A stretch of DNA of 64,000 nt from Acinetobacter calcoaceticus (GTDB lineage Bacteria; Pseudomonadota; Gammaproteobacteria; Pseudomonadales; Moraxellaceae), in assembly GCF_900520355.1 (NCBI RefSeq), contig NZ_LS999521.1, positions 2,914,001 to 2,978,000 on the forward strand, in the 5' to 3' direction. The number at the start of each line of letters is the position of its first letter. Position 1 is the stretch's first letter. The translations under genes and the position numbers were made by a program. The notes beneath the pieces were generated by a model. That model searched no databases, had not been told where the DNA came from, and worked only from the letters and a program-made list of their open reading frames with translations. Shown piece after piece: positions 53,801-62,919 of this stretch.

Positions 53801-55364
53801 CATCTACTTCAATATTCTGATAATGCTTCTCAGCAAAGTTATATATTTCTCTATCAATCAGAGCCATTTCATGATGATTTTGATCTATTTGTTGTTTTAA
53901 AGCGTCAATTGTTTTCCGTACTTCTGAAACATTCATTTGGGTAATTTTTTGCACAATTAAATCGATAGAAGATTCAAGCTGATTTTTACTTTCTTTACTT
54001 GAACCTATTCGACTAACTACCAAAGGTTTTAACTCATCAGGAATTTTGTCATGTACTGTTTTAAGAACATGAGATTGTTGTGCCGTTACTAGTACCTTTT
54101 TACCATTGGCTAAATAGTGACAGATAATATTAGCAATGCTATGTGTTTTACCTGTGCCTGGAGGACCTTGTACTACAACACCACTACTAGTTAGCAAATT
54201 TTGAACAATAGTGATTTGCTCTTTATTGTAAGGAAGAGGGAAATAAAGTTCTTCAACTTTTGATCCAAATCCTTCTACGCCAGAACGTCCCCTAAAACTG
54301 TAAATCTCTTTTTCAGTCGTATCATTATTTAACTCGGTTACTAATGATAAAGGTTGTTCAGGAATTGCTACTGAAGGATCACTGAGTTTAGTTTTTAATA
54401 ATTCAATATCATCACTTAAAATAGAATTCCTTTTAGGACGACTAAACAATACGGATGTTAAATTAACTGCTAAATTCTTAGAAGGTATAGCTCTATTTTC
54501 TGGCTCAACAACTATTCCTTTTGAGTATATATTTGTAGTAAAAGCTTCAACTAGATCAGAGTAAGTCTCACTTGCAAATAGTTGCAATGAGCGCCCATTA
54601 TTTAAATTTTCTTTTAAAGCTAATTTCACCTTTCCTGAGATAGGCAAATCATCTTCTAACAAGATGGCATCCATTTCTATATTAGCTTGTGTATCTTTAG
54701 CGCCTACACGTATCAATCCATTTTTTTCTATTTCCATTTCTAATGGAATAGTAATTAATGGATATGAGTAAGATTTATGAGTAGTTGGAAGCACCCAATC
54801 AACTAAACCAAAGCCTGCAACAATTTCTTCACTATCGGCTGTACCACCTAAGTTAATCGCGGTATTCCATGAGAATAATTTGTCATAAACAAGAATAGAT
54901 TTTTTAATTTCATCATTGTCTTGTTTCCATTGTTCCCAAGTATTCTTATAGTCTTCGAATTCCTTGAATAGCTCATAAATTATTTCAATTTTACTAACTA
55001 AATCATGTGCCACAAGGTGATATGGCAATGGGAATTGATGAACTTTTTTAAGTAATAGTATTTTGTTGATGTTATAAAAATTAAGAGTGGGCTCAGCTTC
55101 AATATCAACTAAAATGTGAGAAGTTAGCAATTCAGAGGGAATAGGCATAGCCGAAAGCTGCAATCGTTCAATTTGGAACCACCAATCGCCGTCATTTAGT
55201 ACTTTTAAACCACGTAACTGTTTCAATTCATGAGAATAAAATCTATTGCCATTAATTTCATACTGGATCTTTTGTGTATCTTTAGCTTGATGAGATACAT
55301 AATCTAACAACTGAACCAGTTTGTTTTTAGCAATATTGTTCAATTCACTTTCACAGTTCATCAT
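50823..55364 (-). CDS. Large SF1 helicase fused to Vsr-like nuclease (defence candidate)
   Basis: About 1513 residues from the ATG pair near 55364; a TTG 39 nt upstream is less likely because GAAAGA lies just before the ATGs. The first 370 residues are of unknown fold. The SF1 (DNA2/NAM7-like) ATPase has Walker A in VVQGPPGTGKTHSIANII (about residue 400). After a long coiled-coil-rich insert (about 470-980) come Walker B in DLVIVDEASQSS, VVGDNKQVSPS, and motifs V/VI in GAERDIIFLSMV and RFNVAASRARERMYLVH. The C-terminal 150 residues are a Vsr/DUF559-like nuclease: YRIDLVVESDGDQRLAVECD, then RQRALERAGWTFWRCFASSW. It lies next to McrBC and type I restriction genes. Confidence 0.85.
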   Translation of the reverse strand: MMNCESELNNIAKNKLVQLLDYVSHQAKDTQKIQYEINGNRFYSHELKQLRGLKVLNDGDWWFQIERLQLSAMPIPSELLTSHILVDIEAEPTLNFYNINKILLLKKVHQFPLPYHLVAHDLVSKIEIIYELFKEFEDYKNTWEQWKQDNDEIKKSILVYDKLFSWNTAINLGGTADSEEIVAGFGLVDWVLPTTHKSYSYPLITIPLEMEIEKNGLIRVGAKDTQANIEMDAILLEDDLPISGKVKLALKENLNNGRSLQLFASETYSDLVEAFTTNIYSKGIVVEPENRAIPSKNLAVNLTSVLFSRPKRNSILSDDIELLKTKLSDPSVAIPEQPLSLVTELNNDTTEKEIYSFRGRSGVEGFGSKVEELYFPLPYNKEQITIVQNLLTSSGVVVQGPPGTGKTHSIANIICHYLANGKKVLVTAQQSHVLKTVHDKIPDELKPLVVSRIGSSKESKNQLESSIDLIVQKITQMNVSEVRKTIDALKQQIDQNHHEMALIDREIYNFAEKHYQNIEVDGNKKLPMDIVQKVLDSRTSYSWFTDQLTLEEKDRFPFSQVELIQLRDSRKKIGKDLIYINYGPLPASEKLLDSTSLKKLNEFLKEKDAIEEFLKQNDQHRFKDNISETEINALKDWLRIYLEDLNLILDHAEAWLLSYFKKINLEDKGMELDIYTNLIKEVQPLLEYRKNLLIDPIEVNFEIQPNSKEYEAVQRAVETGKPFSWYHFGTSELQNLFKSVKVSGKYPDTSEEWKKVKDYVDRKQTLNIFMSKWNSIAAQLDIPLIELNNHGIDEILKEFMHLINRTQKCLDLKHKYLDIFNSNYLKVFNRTKTFDFYGLSKNIDNLIQLLDQKLKIFDLEIYQIQLSDQILYLTEFDNEISIHLKSLISQIDTGSLSENELKNYADLLKQLAHLKDLGEDFDRLKSASIKLSQTNAVTLSKDILGVLYVEEIEDPVLRNTLIEAWEWKRLETYVIAISNTSRIENFYTRRRIYEKNLSQNYAQLSANRTWLALKENASDKILVALQRYKIAVQHYGKGTGKNAPRYRKDAQVALKEATAAIPCWVMSHLQVSESMPAELGLFDLVIVDEASQSSIDVLPVLMRAKKLLVVGDNKQVSPSNVGLASAQIDVLRNRYLHGQPHAAYLTPDMSLYDMASSIYESSVMLLEHFRCHPAIISYSNKNFYDNRIKPMRLSKKSEQLSPALVAVYTPQGCRETKNSKHINRIEAKAIIEEMKLILKDERYVNRSIGVISLLGPAQAEFIQLEALNEFGAGVLTQVQFACGDASAFQGAERDIIFLSMVADPENCHALSRSDHEQRFNVAASRARERMYLVHSISRDHISPKDLRLNLLNHFYDVQEDQKVSFEEKLELCESEFEKSVFNVLHEMGYTVTPQVKVGSYRIDLVVESDGDQRLAVECDGDSYHGPEQWHDDMTRQRALERAGWTFWRCFASSWSIEREDMVISLKEKLDSMGIKPTHGMSSLIQDVEYKVWLDSELECTTMIDTQENELVME

Positions 55365-55495
55365 TGGTCTTTCTGAATTTTGATTTGAAGATATTATAGC
55401 CAAAGAATAAAAATGTTTTTAATATTTTAGAAATTAAATTTATATTGATTAAATAATAAGAGCTTTTTTGAGAATAAATTATTACTTAAAAGAGT

Positions 55496-55530
55496 ATAAC
55501 GTTAACATAGCCCATGCCAACGTTATTTTT
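55496..55530. terminator. Hairpin after the 96-residue ORF
   Basis: ATAACGTT (55496-55503) / AACGTTAT (55519-55526) followed by TTTT on the plus strand. It lies beyond the stop of the minus-strand gene, and the minus-side T-run is weak. Confidence 0.45.
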
Positions 55531-55539
55531 AACTTCAAA

Positions 55540-55830
55540 TTAATTTGTATACTGCCATCTAACAACTTGATCAAATTCATCTTTATCTTGATAGTCTTCA
55601 CGATCGGTAAGCGTTTTAGTAGTGTTAAATAGAACCTTTCCAGATAAATAAATTGAAATTATTTCGAATCCATCAGCATCAACGCCTTGTATTTCAACAG
55701 TGACATCTTCATCGGAATATTCACTATCTTTAAAATTAGTAATATCAGCTTTGATCGCAAATGAAACTTCATTATCCTCAAGATTAACTTTTAAAACCTT
55801 AGTAGCAATGTTATCAACCTTTACAGACAT
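55540..55830 (-). CDS. Hypothetical 96-residue protein of the defence island
   Basis: A strong ribosome site, GGAGGGAGT, directly before the ATG supports translation. The protein is acidic and predicted mostly beta (VTVEIQGVDADGFEIISIYL in the middle, ending QVVRWQYTN), with no Cys, signal peptide or helix-turn-helix. No family is recognised. It lies about 240 bp downstream of mcrC and about 175 bp upstream of the helicase-nuclease gene, on the same strand. Role unknown; it could be an accessory or inhibitor of either neighbour. Confidence 0.6.
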   Translation of the reverse strand: MSVKVDNIATKVLKVNLEDNEVSFAIKADITNFKDSEYSDEDVTVEIQGVDADGFEIISIYLSGKVLFNTTKTLTDREDYQDKDEFDQVVRWQYTN

Positions 55831-56073
55831 ACTCCCTCCAATTTAGATAGTATTGATTAAAATTAATATCTTACCATCCATTTATCATTTTAATATAACA
55901 ATAAGTTTTTTACTTCTTTTTATAGATGGATGTTTTTTTTCATATTTAAGACTCATAGCATTTATAAAATATATTTCACAAAGTTGAAACCACAGCATAA
56001 AGTAAGTCAATTATTAAGAAATACTAAACATTAATAAAATCTTAAACTTCCCCTCCTATTTGATAAATTAAAC

Positions 56074-57375
56074 TTAGTTTAAAATAGAAAGTAATTTATT
56101 CCATTGATAGCCCTTATCCAAATCAAAAGGGATAACTCTCAATGATGCTGGTGTATCTTTTAGATTAAAACTGAAGGATAGTTCCTCTGAGAATTTCCTC
56201 TCTTGCCTTGGGTAAACTAAAATCACTTCACTTGCATGATCTAAATAATAATAGCTATAGGCAAACATCTGTTGTACATCCCTATCTTTCAATCCAAAAC
56301 GGCGAGTTTGATCATTTTGATTTAATAATTTCCATTTAGTATCTAAAATAATTTTTTTTCTAGTTTTCTTATGTTGAATTTGGATATCAGGTCTTAATCT
56401 AAAAATTGGCCTATTCTCATAAAGACAAATATGCTGACTTGATACCTGTGTTCTTACTTCCCAATCGTTTAATTCTCGACATAAATGATAAGCAATATAA
56501 TGCTCAAAAAGTTTTTCCATAGGAAATAGTAAGCTCATCCCACGCCAACCACCATGAGTAGATACAGGCATATATTCACTTAAAATCAACTCAGTCCATG
56601 GTTTTATCTCTGCATATAGTGCGAGTAAACGCCCTGACTGCCATTGCTTGAAATCTTGAACTATATTTTGACTCTTTGGAATTTCCCCCGTCATTAAGCG
56701 AAGCTCTTGAGCAAGTTTCCAGTTTTTAGCACTTCGTGTTTTTTTACAAACGACTTCTAATGCTGTTTTAATTAATCTATTTTCAGGGCGATTAACTTCA
56801 TAGATGTCGTGTTCAATAGGAAAAATATGCTTTCTTGCTGGAGATTGTCGCATATGTTTCACATGCCGTAATTGTCCTCTCAAGTGCTTTTGTTCTTCTT
56901 GAACACGTTGATAATCAAAGCGCAAACCACATTGAATAAGTTTTTCAAAATTATAAAGAAACTGTTCTATGATCCACTCATGTATAGGTTGTTTAAAGCA
57001 ACTTAGGCTAGCTTCCCCAGCATCACGATATGGTAAATGTAAAGATACTTTGAGCATCTTTTTTAAGAGCTCACGTTCTTTTTCAATCGCAGTTTCATTG
57101 GATTCATTAAAAGTTATATCAACATGCTTGGGCAATATTTCAATACGCGTACCACACTTGGTTTCAATAACTCCAACATATTGATCTAGTCTGAGCTTCC
57201 TACGCCCAGCCAATTCAAATACTTTTGCACCATGTTTAGAAAATGAAGCCGAAAGTTCACATAAATGATCAAAAGCGGATTCAGAAATATAAGCATGGTC
57301 TATTGTTGATTCAGGACATCCAATATGTGCAACGCTAATGTACGCATATTCTCTGACAGTTATCAGATCAGACAT
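56074..57375 (-). CDS. mcrC: McrC-family component of a McrBC-type restriction system
   Basis: A 433-residue protein. The N-terminal McrC domain has LRLDQYVGVIETKCGTRIEI. The C-terminal PD-(D/E)xK nuclease is seen in RPIFRLRPDIQIQHKKTRKK followed by IILDTKWKLL (D...DxK). McrC supplies the endonuclease to the McrB GTPase ring, which cuts DNA with modified cytosines. It starts 8 bp after the mcrB stop. It is longer than E. coli McrC (about 350 residues), as usual for the wider McrC family. Confidence 0.9.
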   Translation of the reverse strand: MSDLITVREYAYISVAHIGCPESTIDHAYISESAFDHLCELSASFSKHGAKVFELAGRRKLRLDQYVGVIETKCGTRIEILPKHVDITFNESNETAIEKERELLKKMLKVSLHLPYRDAGEASLSCFKQPIHEWIIEQFLYNFEKLIQCGLRFDYQRVQEEQKHLRGQLRHVKHMRQSPARKHIFPIEHDIYEVNRPENRLIKTALEVVCKKTRSAKNWKLAQELRLMTGEIPKSQNIVQDFKQWQSGRLLALYAEIKPWTELILSEYMPVSTHGGWRGMSLLFPMEKLFEHYIAYHLCRELNDWEVRTQVSSQHICLYENRPIFRLRPDIQIQHKKTRKKIILDTKWKLLNQNDQTRRFGLKDRDVQQMFAYSYYYLDHASEVILVYPRQERKFSEELSFSFNLKDTPASLRVIPFDLDKGYQWNKLLSILN

Positions 57376-57383
57376 TTTCGCCC

Positions 57384-59612
57384 CTATCCATGCTGAATAA
57401 TCTTTTTGAAACTTTCAATAGAGTTAAATGAAGTCGGCACCAATTCCCAAATTTTTTTATCTTCAAAGTACCCTAAGTCCTCAGAATCCACATTTGGGAA
57501 TATCGCTGATGTTTCTACAGGCTTCGGCTTAAGCATTCCATTACCATTTAAAACTAAATTAATCTTTGCCCAATCGTCAAAGAAATATTCTTGAAGCTGT
57601 GGAATAACTTTCTGCTTAAAAATGTTTGAGAGATTGTCTAAAGTTGGCTGTTGCTCTAGGCTCATAAAATTAGCGTGACCTAGGCAATGATCACGATCAA
57701 GCAATATTTCAATACGTTGATTGATAACCGTTAATAATTTTTGGATATTAACCTCATCAACCGTTATTTTTGCCAACAACTCTGGTTTCGGCGGCATTTC
57801 AATGAAGGTAAAACGACGACGTAATGCGATATCTAAACCTGTTAATGAGCGGTCAGAAGAATTCATCGTACCGATAATGTAGAGGTTATTTGGTACTGTA
57901 AATTCTCTCTTCGAGTATGGCAAAACAACTGATAACTCTTCACTAGCTCCAGCACGTTTTGAATCCTCAATCAAAGTAATAAGTTCACCAAAAATTCGAG
58001 AAATATTACCACGGTTAATTTCATCAATAATCAAAACGTGATTCTGATCATTTTTATTGATTTGGACTGGTTTTACTTTAGGTTTTAAAAACTCAGCGAC
58101 TGCTTTTATATAGCTTCGATTATAAGCATTCTCAATTTGCTCACCTGAAAGCAAGCTTTTAATTTTACCTATATTTGCATAATAAGTAGCTTTCGCTTCT
58201 GAAGCTAATGGCTGACATTGTAGGGTTACACCACTACCAACATAACTTACTTTGAACTTTTTATTTTGTTGAGTATAGAGTTCTAATGGAGTTTCGGTAA
58301 TTTCATCAAGAAATTTTTCTACTATTTCATCTATAGATTCTGCTTGTTGAGAAACGCCTGTAGCATTTTTACATATATCTTTAAAAACTCCAGATTTTAC
58401 GTTGTATGTTAAGTTCCCTTGATCATCAGTTTCAGCTTGAATTCCTTCCACAAAATCTTCATAACTAAAGCTTTGATGAAACGTTACAAACTTAATTCGG
58501 CCCTGATTTTTATATTCATCAAATCTTTCTTTTAATTTTTCACGCTTTTCATCTTTTAATTCTTCAAGTGACTTATCTTCAATAATTGAAAGTGCATGAT
58601 TGATTGTATTGAAGGTTTTACCAGTGCCCGCAGCACCAAATAAAATACGGTTTAAAGTTTGCGCTATTAGCTTATTTGGCATTTCTTTACCTAATCCCAT
58701 TTTATTCGATTTACTACGGATATGATCTACATGAGAAAACTCATCAAACCAATCACAAATTTTCTGTAATTGATGTAATGAACTAGGACTAATTTGGAAA
58801 AAGCTATCATTTACTCTTAATGATTTGGTATTAGCATTTAAATTATGATTAGGACTATCGCCAATACCTCTAAATTTACATTGTTCCAATGCAATAACTT
58901 GTTCAGGAGGTTTATCTTTCAAAAACAAGCGGATGGTATTTGTAGACAGATTCCCTGTTTCTAAAGCTAACTCTTTGTCTAATTCATTTATACATAAAAA
59001 AATCTTTTGGGTTTTCTGTTCATTATTTGGATATCTAGATTTCAAATAATCAAGCACTTTTTGTGCTGTAAAATCATTACTTTTTAAATCATCTTTTAAA
59101 GCAATCTCAGTACACAGATCATCATAAGTTAGTCCAAATTTTTGAATTTCTTCCACACTCCATGCTACCAAATCATCTAAAGATTTTCCAAGCCCTTCTT
59201 CTACTGATAACATTGAAACTATTGGTGAATTATTAAACTCACCTCTTATTTCTTCATATCTGTTACGTAACTTATTATTAGCATTAACAGTATCTATTTT
59301 CAGAATAAACCCTAAATTACCATCTATACCAACGGTAAAAGCTAATTCTTTTGGAGAATCTTTTTCAGGATAAATTTTCGCCCATGTATAAGGTTTAAAT
59401 TTTCTACTTTGATCAAGTGGACTATTTCGAAAATCTAGTTTCCCAGAAGGAAATTGTTTTTTAAGAACCTCCTCTCCCCAAGTTTTAGTCAAACTATTTG
59501 CTTCTTTTAATTTTTCATATTCCAAATTTTGGGTTTGGTCATCTTTATTTCTTATTTTATTTTGCAACTTTTCCAACAAATCAAAGTGCTCTTCTTGGAA
59601 ATACACACTCAT
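57384..59612 (-). CDS. mcrB: McrB-family AAA+ GTPase
   Basis: A 742-residue protein. Residues about 1-290 form a non-AAA N-terminal region that should recognise DNA; it is not the short DUF3578-like head of E. coli McrB in any obvious way. The AAA+ motor has Walker A in RILFGAAGTGKTFNTINHAL (about residue 325), Walker B in VLIIDEINRGNISRIFGELI (about 527), the signature IGTMNSSDRSLTGLDIALRR and sensor RRRFTFIEM. It forms the translocating ring of a McrBC system with the downstream McrC. It begins 49 bp after hsdR, so the type I and McrBC genes may form one transcript. Confidence 0.9.
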   Translation of the reverse strand: MSVYFQEEHFDLLEKLQNKIRNKDDQTQNLEYEKLKEANSLTKTWGEEVLKKQFPSGKLDFRNSPLDQSRKFKPYTWAKIYPEKDSPKELAFTVGIDGNLGFILKIDTVNANNKLRNRYEEIRGEFNNSPIVSMLSVEEGLGKSLDDLVAWSVEEIQKFGLTYDDLCTEIALKDDLKSNDFTAQKVLDYLKSRYPNNEQKTQKIFLCINELDKELALETGNLSTNTIRLFLKDKPPEQVIALEQCKFRGIGDSPNHNLNANTKSLRVNDSFFQISPSSLHQLQKICDWFDEFSHVDHIRSKSNKMGLGKEMPNKLIAQTLNRILFGAAGTGKTFNTINHALSIIEDKSLEELKDEKREKLKERFDEYKNQGRIKFVTFHQSFSYEDFVEGIQAETDDQGNLTYNVKSGVFKDICKNATGVSQQAESIDEIVEKFLDEITETPLELYTQQNKKFKVSYVGSGVTLQCQPLASEAKATYYANIGKIKSLLSGEQIENAYNRSYIKAVAEFLKPKVKPVQINKNDQNHVLIIDEINRGNISRIFGELITLIEDSKRAGASEELSVVLPYSKREFTVPNNLYIIGTMNSSDRSLTGLDIALRRRFTFIEMPPKPELLAKITVDEVNIQKLLTVINQRIEILLDRDHCLGHANFMSLEQQPTLDNLSNIFKQKVIPQLQEYFFDDWAKINLVLNGNGMLKPKPVETSAIFPNVDSEDLGYFEDKKIWELVPTSFNSIESFKKIIQHG

Positions 59613-59661
59613 GCTTATTTATTCCCCTTTACTAGAACTGCCTAAATTAAAAAATTAACTT

Positions 59662-62600
59662 CTAAAGTTCAGATTTACTCGCTAATACATCATAAATAAT
59701 ATTCGCAAACTGGCGCATTTTAGATGGATCGCTCATCAACTGCATAGTTTGTTCATTATGTGCAGTATTACTATCTAAAACAGCATCATCTAAAGCACTA
59801 TCAAACTCACCCAACATTGCTTGTTCACGAGTATTATTTTGAATTTGTTTCATCATTTTAGTGTTTTCAGACATCTTGTCTGCTACCGTATATACATAAT
59901 TAATCATGTCCTGATCTGTCAGCTTATCGGTAATAAATACTTCATTTACACACTGCAAGATGACTGATAAAAATTCTTCATTTTTATTTTTTGGCTTTGC
60001 CGTACCCAAATCATTAGCTGGTTCTAATTTATGTTCAGTACTATTGGCTTTAAGTTGGATATCCTGCTGCCGAATCTTAGAGAGTCGATAATGGCTCATA
60101 GCAACATTACTTAAGTCAATCACATCTTCATCAGCCGCTTGCTCACGCAATAAAGGACGTAAGTTACGAGCGAATAAACTGATTTTTTCGAGTTCTTTAT
60201 CGTTATATTCTACAATCTGCGACATAAAGTCATAAAAGCGCGTAAAACTACCTAAATCCTTTTTAAAGATTTCGAGTGCATCACGTGCTTTTATCGCTTC
60301 GGCAAATTCATTTTCAGCATTAGCAATTAAAACGGGTTCGCCTGTTCGCTTAGTAATTTCCAAACGATTTTTTGTCACATCATAATCATTGATTGCTTTC
60401 GTATAGCTTTGCTGCCAACGTTGCATCGCGGGTTTACAAATATTGGCGAGTGCAGCATTCGATTTATTTTTGCTATAGAAAGCATCAACAAATTGCTCAA
60501 CTTCAGTCATGAGGAAAATACGTGCTGCTTTAAGTTTTTCAGCTAAGTCATAGACAATATCAGGATTAGAAACGTCTGCTAGTTCTGCTGTTTGGTAATA
60601 AGGTTGGAACGCACCCAAAATATCTTGCGGATCGTTAAAGAAATCCAGTACAAATGTGCCGGACTCTGCCTTACCAGAATAGATACGATTTAAGCGTGAT
60701 AAGGTTTGTACGCATTCCACACCACCTAATTTTTTATCGACGTACATGGCGCAAAGTTTTGGTTGATCAAAACCTGTTTGGAACTTATTTGCCACAATCA
60801 TTACTTGAAAGTCATCACTGTCAAATGCCTTACGCATTTCACGGCCTTTCAAGTTCAAATTCATATTGCTTTCAGTAAATTTTTTCCCAAGCAAATGACT
60901 ACTATCTGCATCATTTTCTGAAAACTCAACCTCACCTGAAAATGCCACCATCGCTTGAATATTGGCATAATTTTGTTCAGCCACATATTTATCAAAGGCT
61001 TGCTTATAGCGTACAGCTTCTTTACGTGAACTCGTTACCACCATCGCTTTTGCTTGGCCACCCAATAGGCCCATTATATTCTTTTTAAAATGCTCAATGA
61101 TCACACGTACTTTTTGAGAAATATTATGGTCATGTAAACGTACCCATTGATTCAGTTTAATCTTGGCTTTTTTTGCATCGACCTGATCGTCTTTTTCTTC
61201 AATTTTCTGCTTTAACTTATATATGACTTTATAGTTTGTATAGTTTTTTAAGACATCCAAAATAAAGCCTTCTTCAATTGCTTGGCGCATTGAATAGACA
61301 TGGTAGGCTTCGGGTTTATTGGTTTTGGATGGCGGTAGTTCAGGATTTGGCAAACGTCCAAATAGCTGGAGCGTTTTATCTTTTGGTGTTGCAGTAAAGG
61401 CATAGAAACTTAAATTCTGGCTACCTTTACGTGATGCCATGACCGCATCGAGCACATCTTCTGAAGAGAGTTGATCATCCTCATCACGCTCCTCAAGCAT
61501 CAAAGTTTCTTTTAGCTGGCGTGCAGTTGAACCACTTTGCGAAGAATGTGCTTCATCGGCAATTACGGCATATTTACGTTCTTTTAAGCTGGTACTATTT
61601 TCAATAGCACGCAGTACAAATGGGAAAGTTTGAATGGTCACAATAATAATTGGCTGCGCCATCTCTAAAGCTTTTGCCAATTTTTCAGATTTGGAACCAT
61701 CACCTTCTTTATTATTAATTCGTCCGACCACACCGTCAGCATGTTCAAACTGATAAATCGTATCTTGTAGCTGTGCATCGAGAATCGTTCGGTCAGTCAC
61801 TACAATCACTGAATCGAACATTTTTTTATTGTTAGCATCATATAGGCTAGACAGTTGATGTGCGGTCCATGCAATTGAATTAGATTTACCTGAACCTGCA
61901 CTGTGCTGGATCAGATATTTTTGTCCTGTACCTTCTGCCAAGGAGTCTTCGACTAATTTGGTCACGACTTTCCACTGGTGATAACGTGGAAAAATCAGGC
62001 TTTCTTTTTTATATTTTCGCCCTTCCCAATCTTCTTTTTCTTCAATCTGTAAATGTATAAAGTTACCAATAATATTAAGCAAGCTATCTGGGGTTAGAAC
62101 CTCATTCCATAGATAACCTGTTGCATATTTATTTTTATCGTCAGGGACATCATTACCTGCACCTTGTTCTTTGGTGCCTTTGTTAAATGGCAAGAAATAG
62201 GTACTGTCGCCATTGAGATGAGTTGCCATATAGACTTCATACTGACTCACCGCAAAATGCACCAATGCACCGCGTTTAAAGGTCAATAACGGTTCTGGCT
62301 TATTGGTTTCAGGGTCTTTTGGCAGGCGTGTTTTTTTATACTGTGCCATGGCATTTTGTACGGCTTGTTTAAATTCTGACTTTAGTTCTAGCGTTGCGAC
62401 TGGAAAACCATTAATAAACAGGACTAAATCGATGCGCCATTTTTTTGCTTGTTTACCTGTCGCTTCGAGTTCGGCTTTGTTGGCATATGGGCTATATACT
62501 AATTCAGGTACAACACGACAAATATTCTGTTTATAAATTTCATTGAGTTCAGGGTTTAAACCATGCTCAGGTTTAAACTGGCAAAATGAAAAACGTGTAC

Positions 62601-62919
62601 CACGAGTTTTCAGTCCATGACGCAATACGCCCAAAGTCCCGTAACTGCGGGATTCAATATCGGTGGCGTTAATGTCCGCTTTTTTAAGCTGTGCCACTAC
62701 GGTGTCTAAGAAATGACGTTCCGTATCATTGGGAAAAATGCTTTTAAATTTCTGCCATTCTTTAGCTTGAGTAGTTTGGACAAAAGTTAAAATGTCTTGT
62801 TCGTATAAAGCTTTTTCGCGGTTATAGCTCTGCGGTGAACCCACCTGCCACCCATGGCTCTGCATTTGTGCAATGATGTCTTGTTGAAAAATCGTTTCTA
62901 AAGTTGCATCCGATCTCAT
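59662..62919 (-). CDS. hsdR: Type I restriction enzyme R subunit
   Basis: A 1085-residue HsdR. The N-terminal nuclease has RIDLVLFINGFPVATLELKS (D...ExK; about residues 164-180). The SF2 translocase has Walker A in YLIQHSAGSGKSNSIAWTAH (about 340) and Walker B in YAVIADEAHSSQSG (about 456), plus VMIVANKFQTGFDQPKLCAM (motif V) and ECVQTLSRLNRIYSGK (motif VI). The C-terminal about 250 residues bind the methylase. It cuts unmodified DNA after translocation. Its ATG overlaps the hsdS stop (ATGA). Confidence 0.95.
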   Translation of the reverse strand: MRSDATLETIFQQDIIAQMQSHGWQVGSPQSYNREKALYEQDILTFVQTTQAKEWQKFKSIFPNDTERHFLDTVVAQLKKADINATDIESRSYGTLGVLRHGLKTRGTRFSFCQFKPEHGLNPELNEIYKQNICRVVPELVYSPYANKAELEATGKQAKKWRIDLVLFINGFPVATLELKSEFKQAVQNAMAQYKKTRLPKDPETNKPEPLLTFKRGALVHFAVSQYEVYMATHLNGDSTYFLPFNKGTKEQGAGNDVPDDKNKYATGYLWNEVLTPDSLLNIIGNFIHLQIEEKEDWEGRKYKKESLIFPRYHQWKVVTKLVEDSLAEGTGQKYLIQHSAGSGKSNSIAWTAHQLSSLYDANNKKMFDSVIVVTDRTILDAQLQDTIYQFEHADGVVGRINNKEGDGSKSEKLAKALEMAQPIIIVTIQTFPFVLRAIENSTSLKERKYAVIADEAHSSQSGSTARQLKETLMLEERDEDDQLSSEDVLDAVMASRKGSQNLSFYAFTATPKDKTLQLFGRLPNPELPPSKTNKPEAYHVYSMRQAIEEGFILDVLKNYTNYKVIYKLKQKIEEKDDQVDAKKAKIKLNQWVRLHDHNISQKVRVIIEHFKKNIMGLLGGQAKAMVVTSSRKEAVRYKQAFDKYVAEQNYANIQAMVAFSGEVEFSENDADSSHLLGKKFTESNMNLNLKGREMRKAFDSDDFQVMIVANKFQTGFDQPKLCAMYVDKKLGGVECVQTLSRLNRIYSGKAESGTFVLDFFNDPQDILGAFQPYYQTAELADVSNPDIVYDLAEKLKAARIFLMTEVEQFVDAFYSKNKSNAALANICKPAMQRWQQSYTKAINDYDVTKNRLEITKRTGEPVLIANAENEFAEAIKARDALEIFKKDLGSFTRFYDFMSQIVEYNDKELEKISLFARNLRPLLREQAADEDVIDLSNVAMSHYRLSKIRQQDIQLKANSTEHKLEPANDLGTAKPKNKNEEFLSVILQCVNEVFITDKLTDQDMINYVYTVADKMSENTKMMKQIQNNTREQAMLGEFDSALDDAVLDSNTAHNEQTMQLMSDPSKMRQFANIIYDVLASKSEL

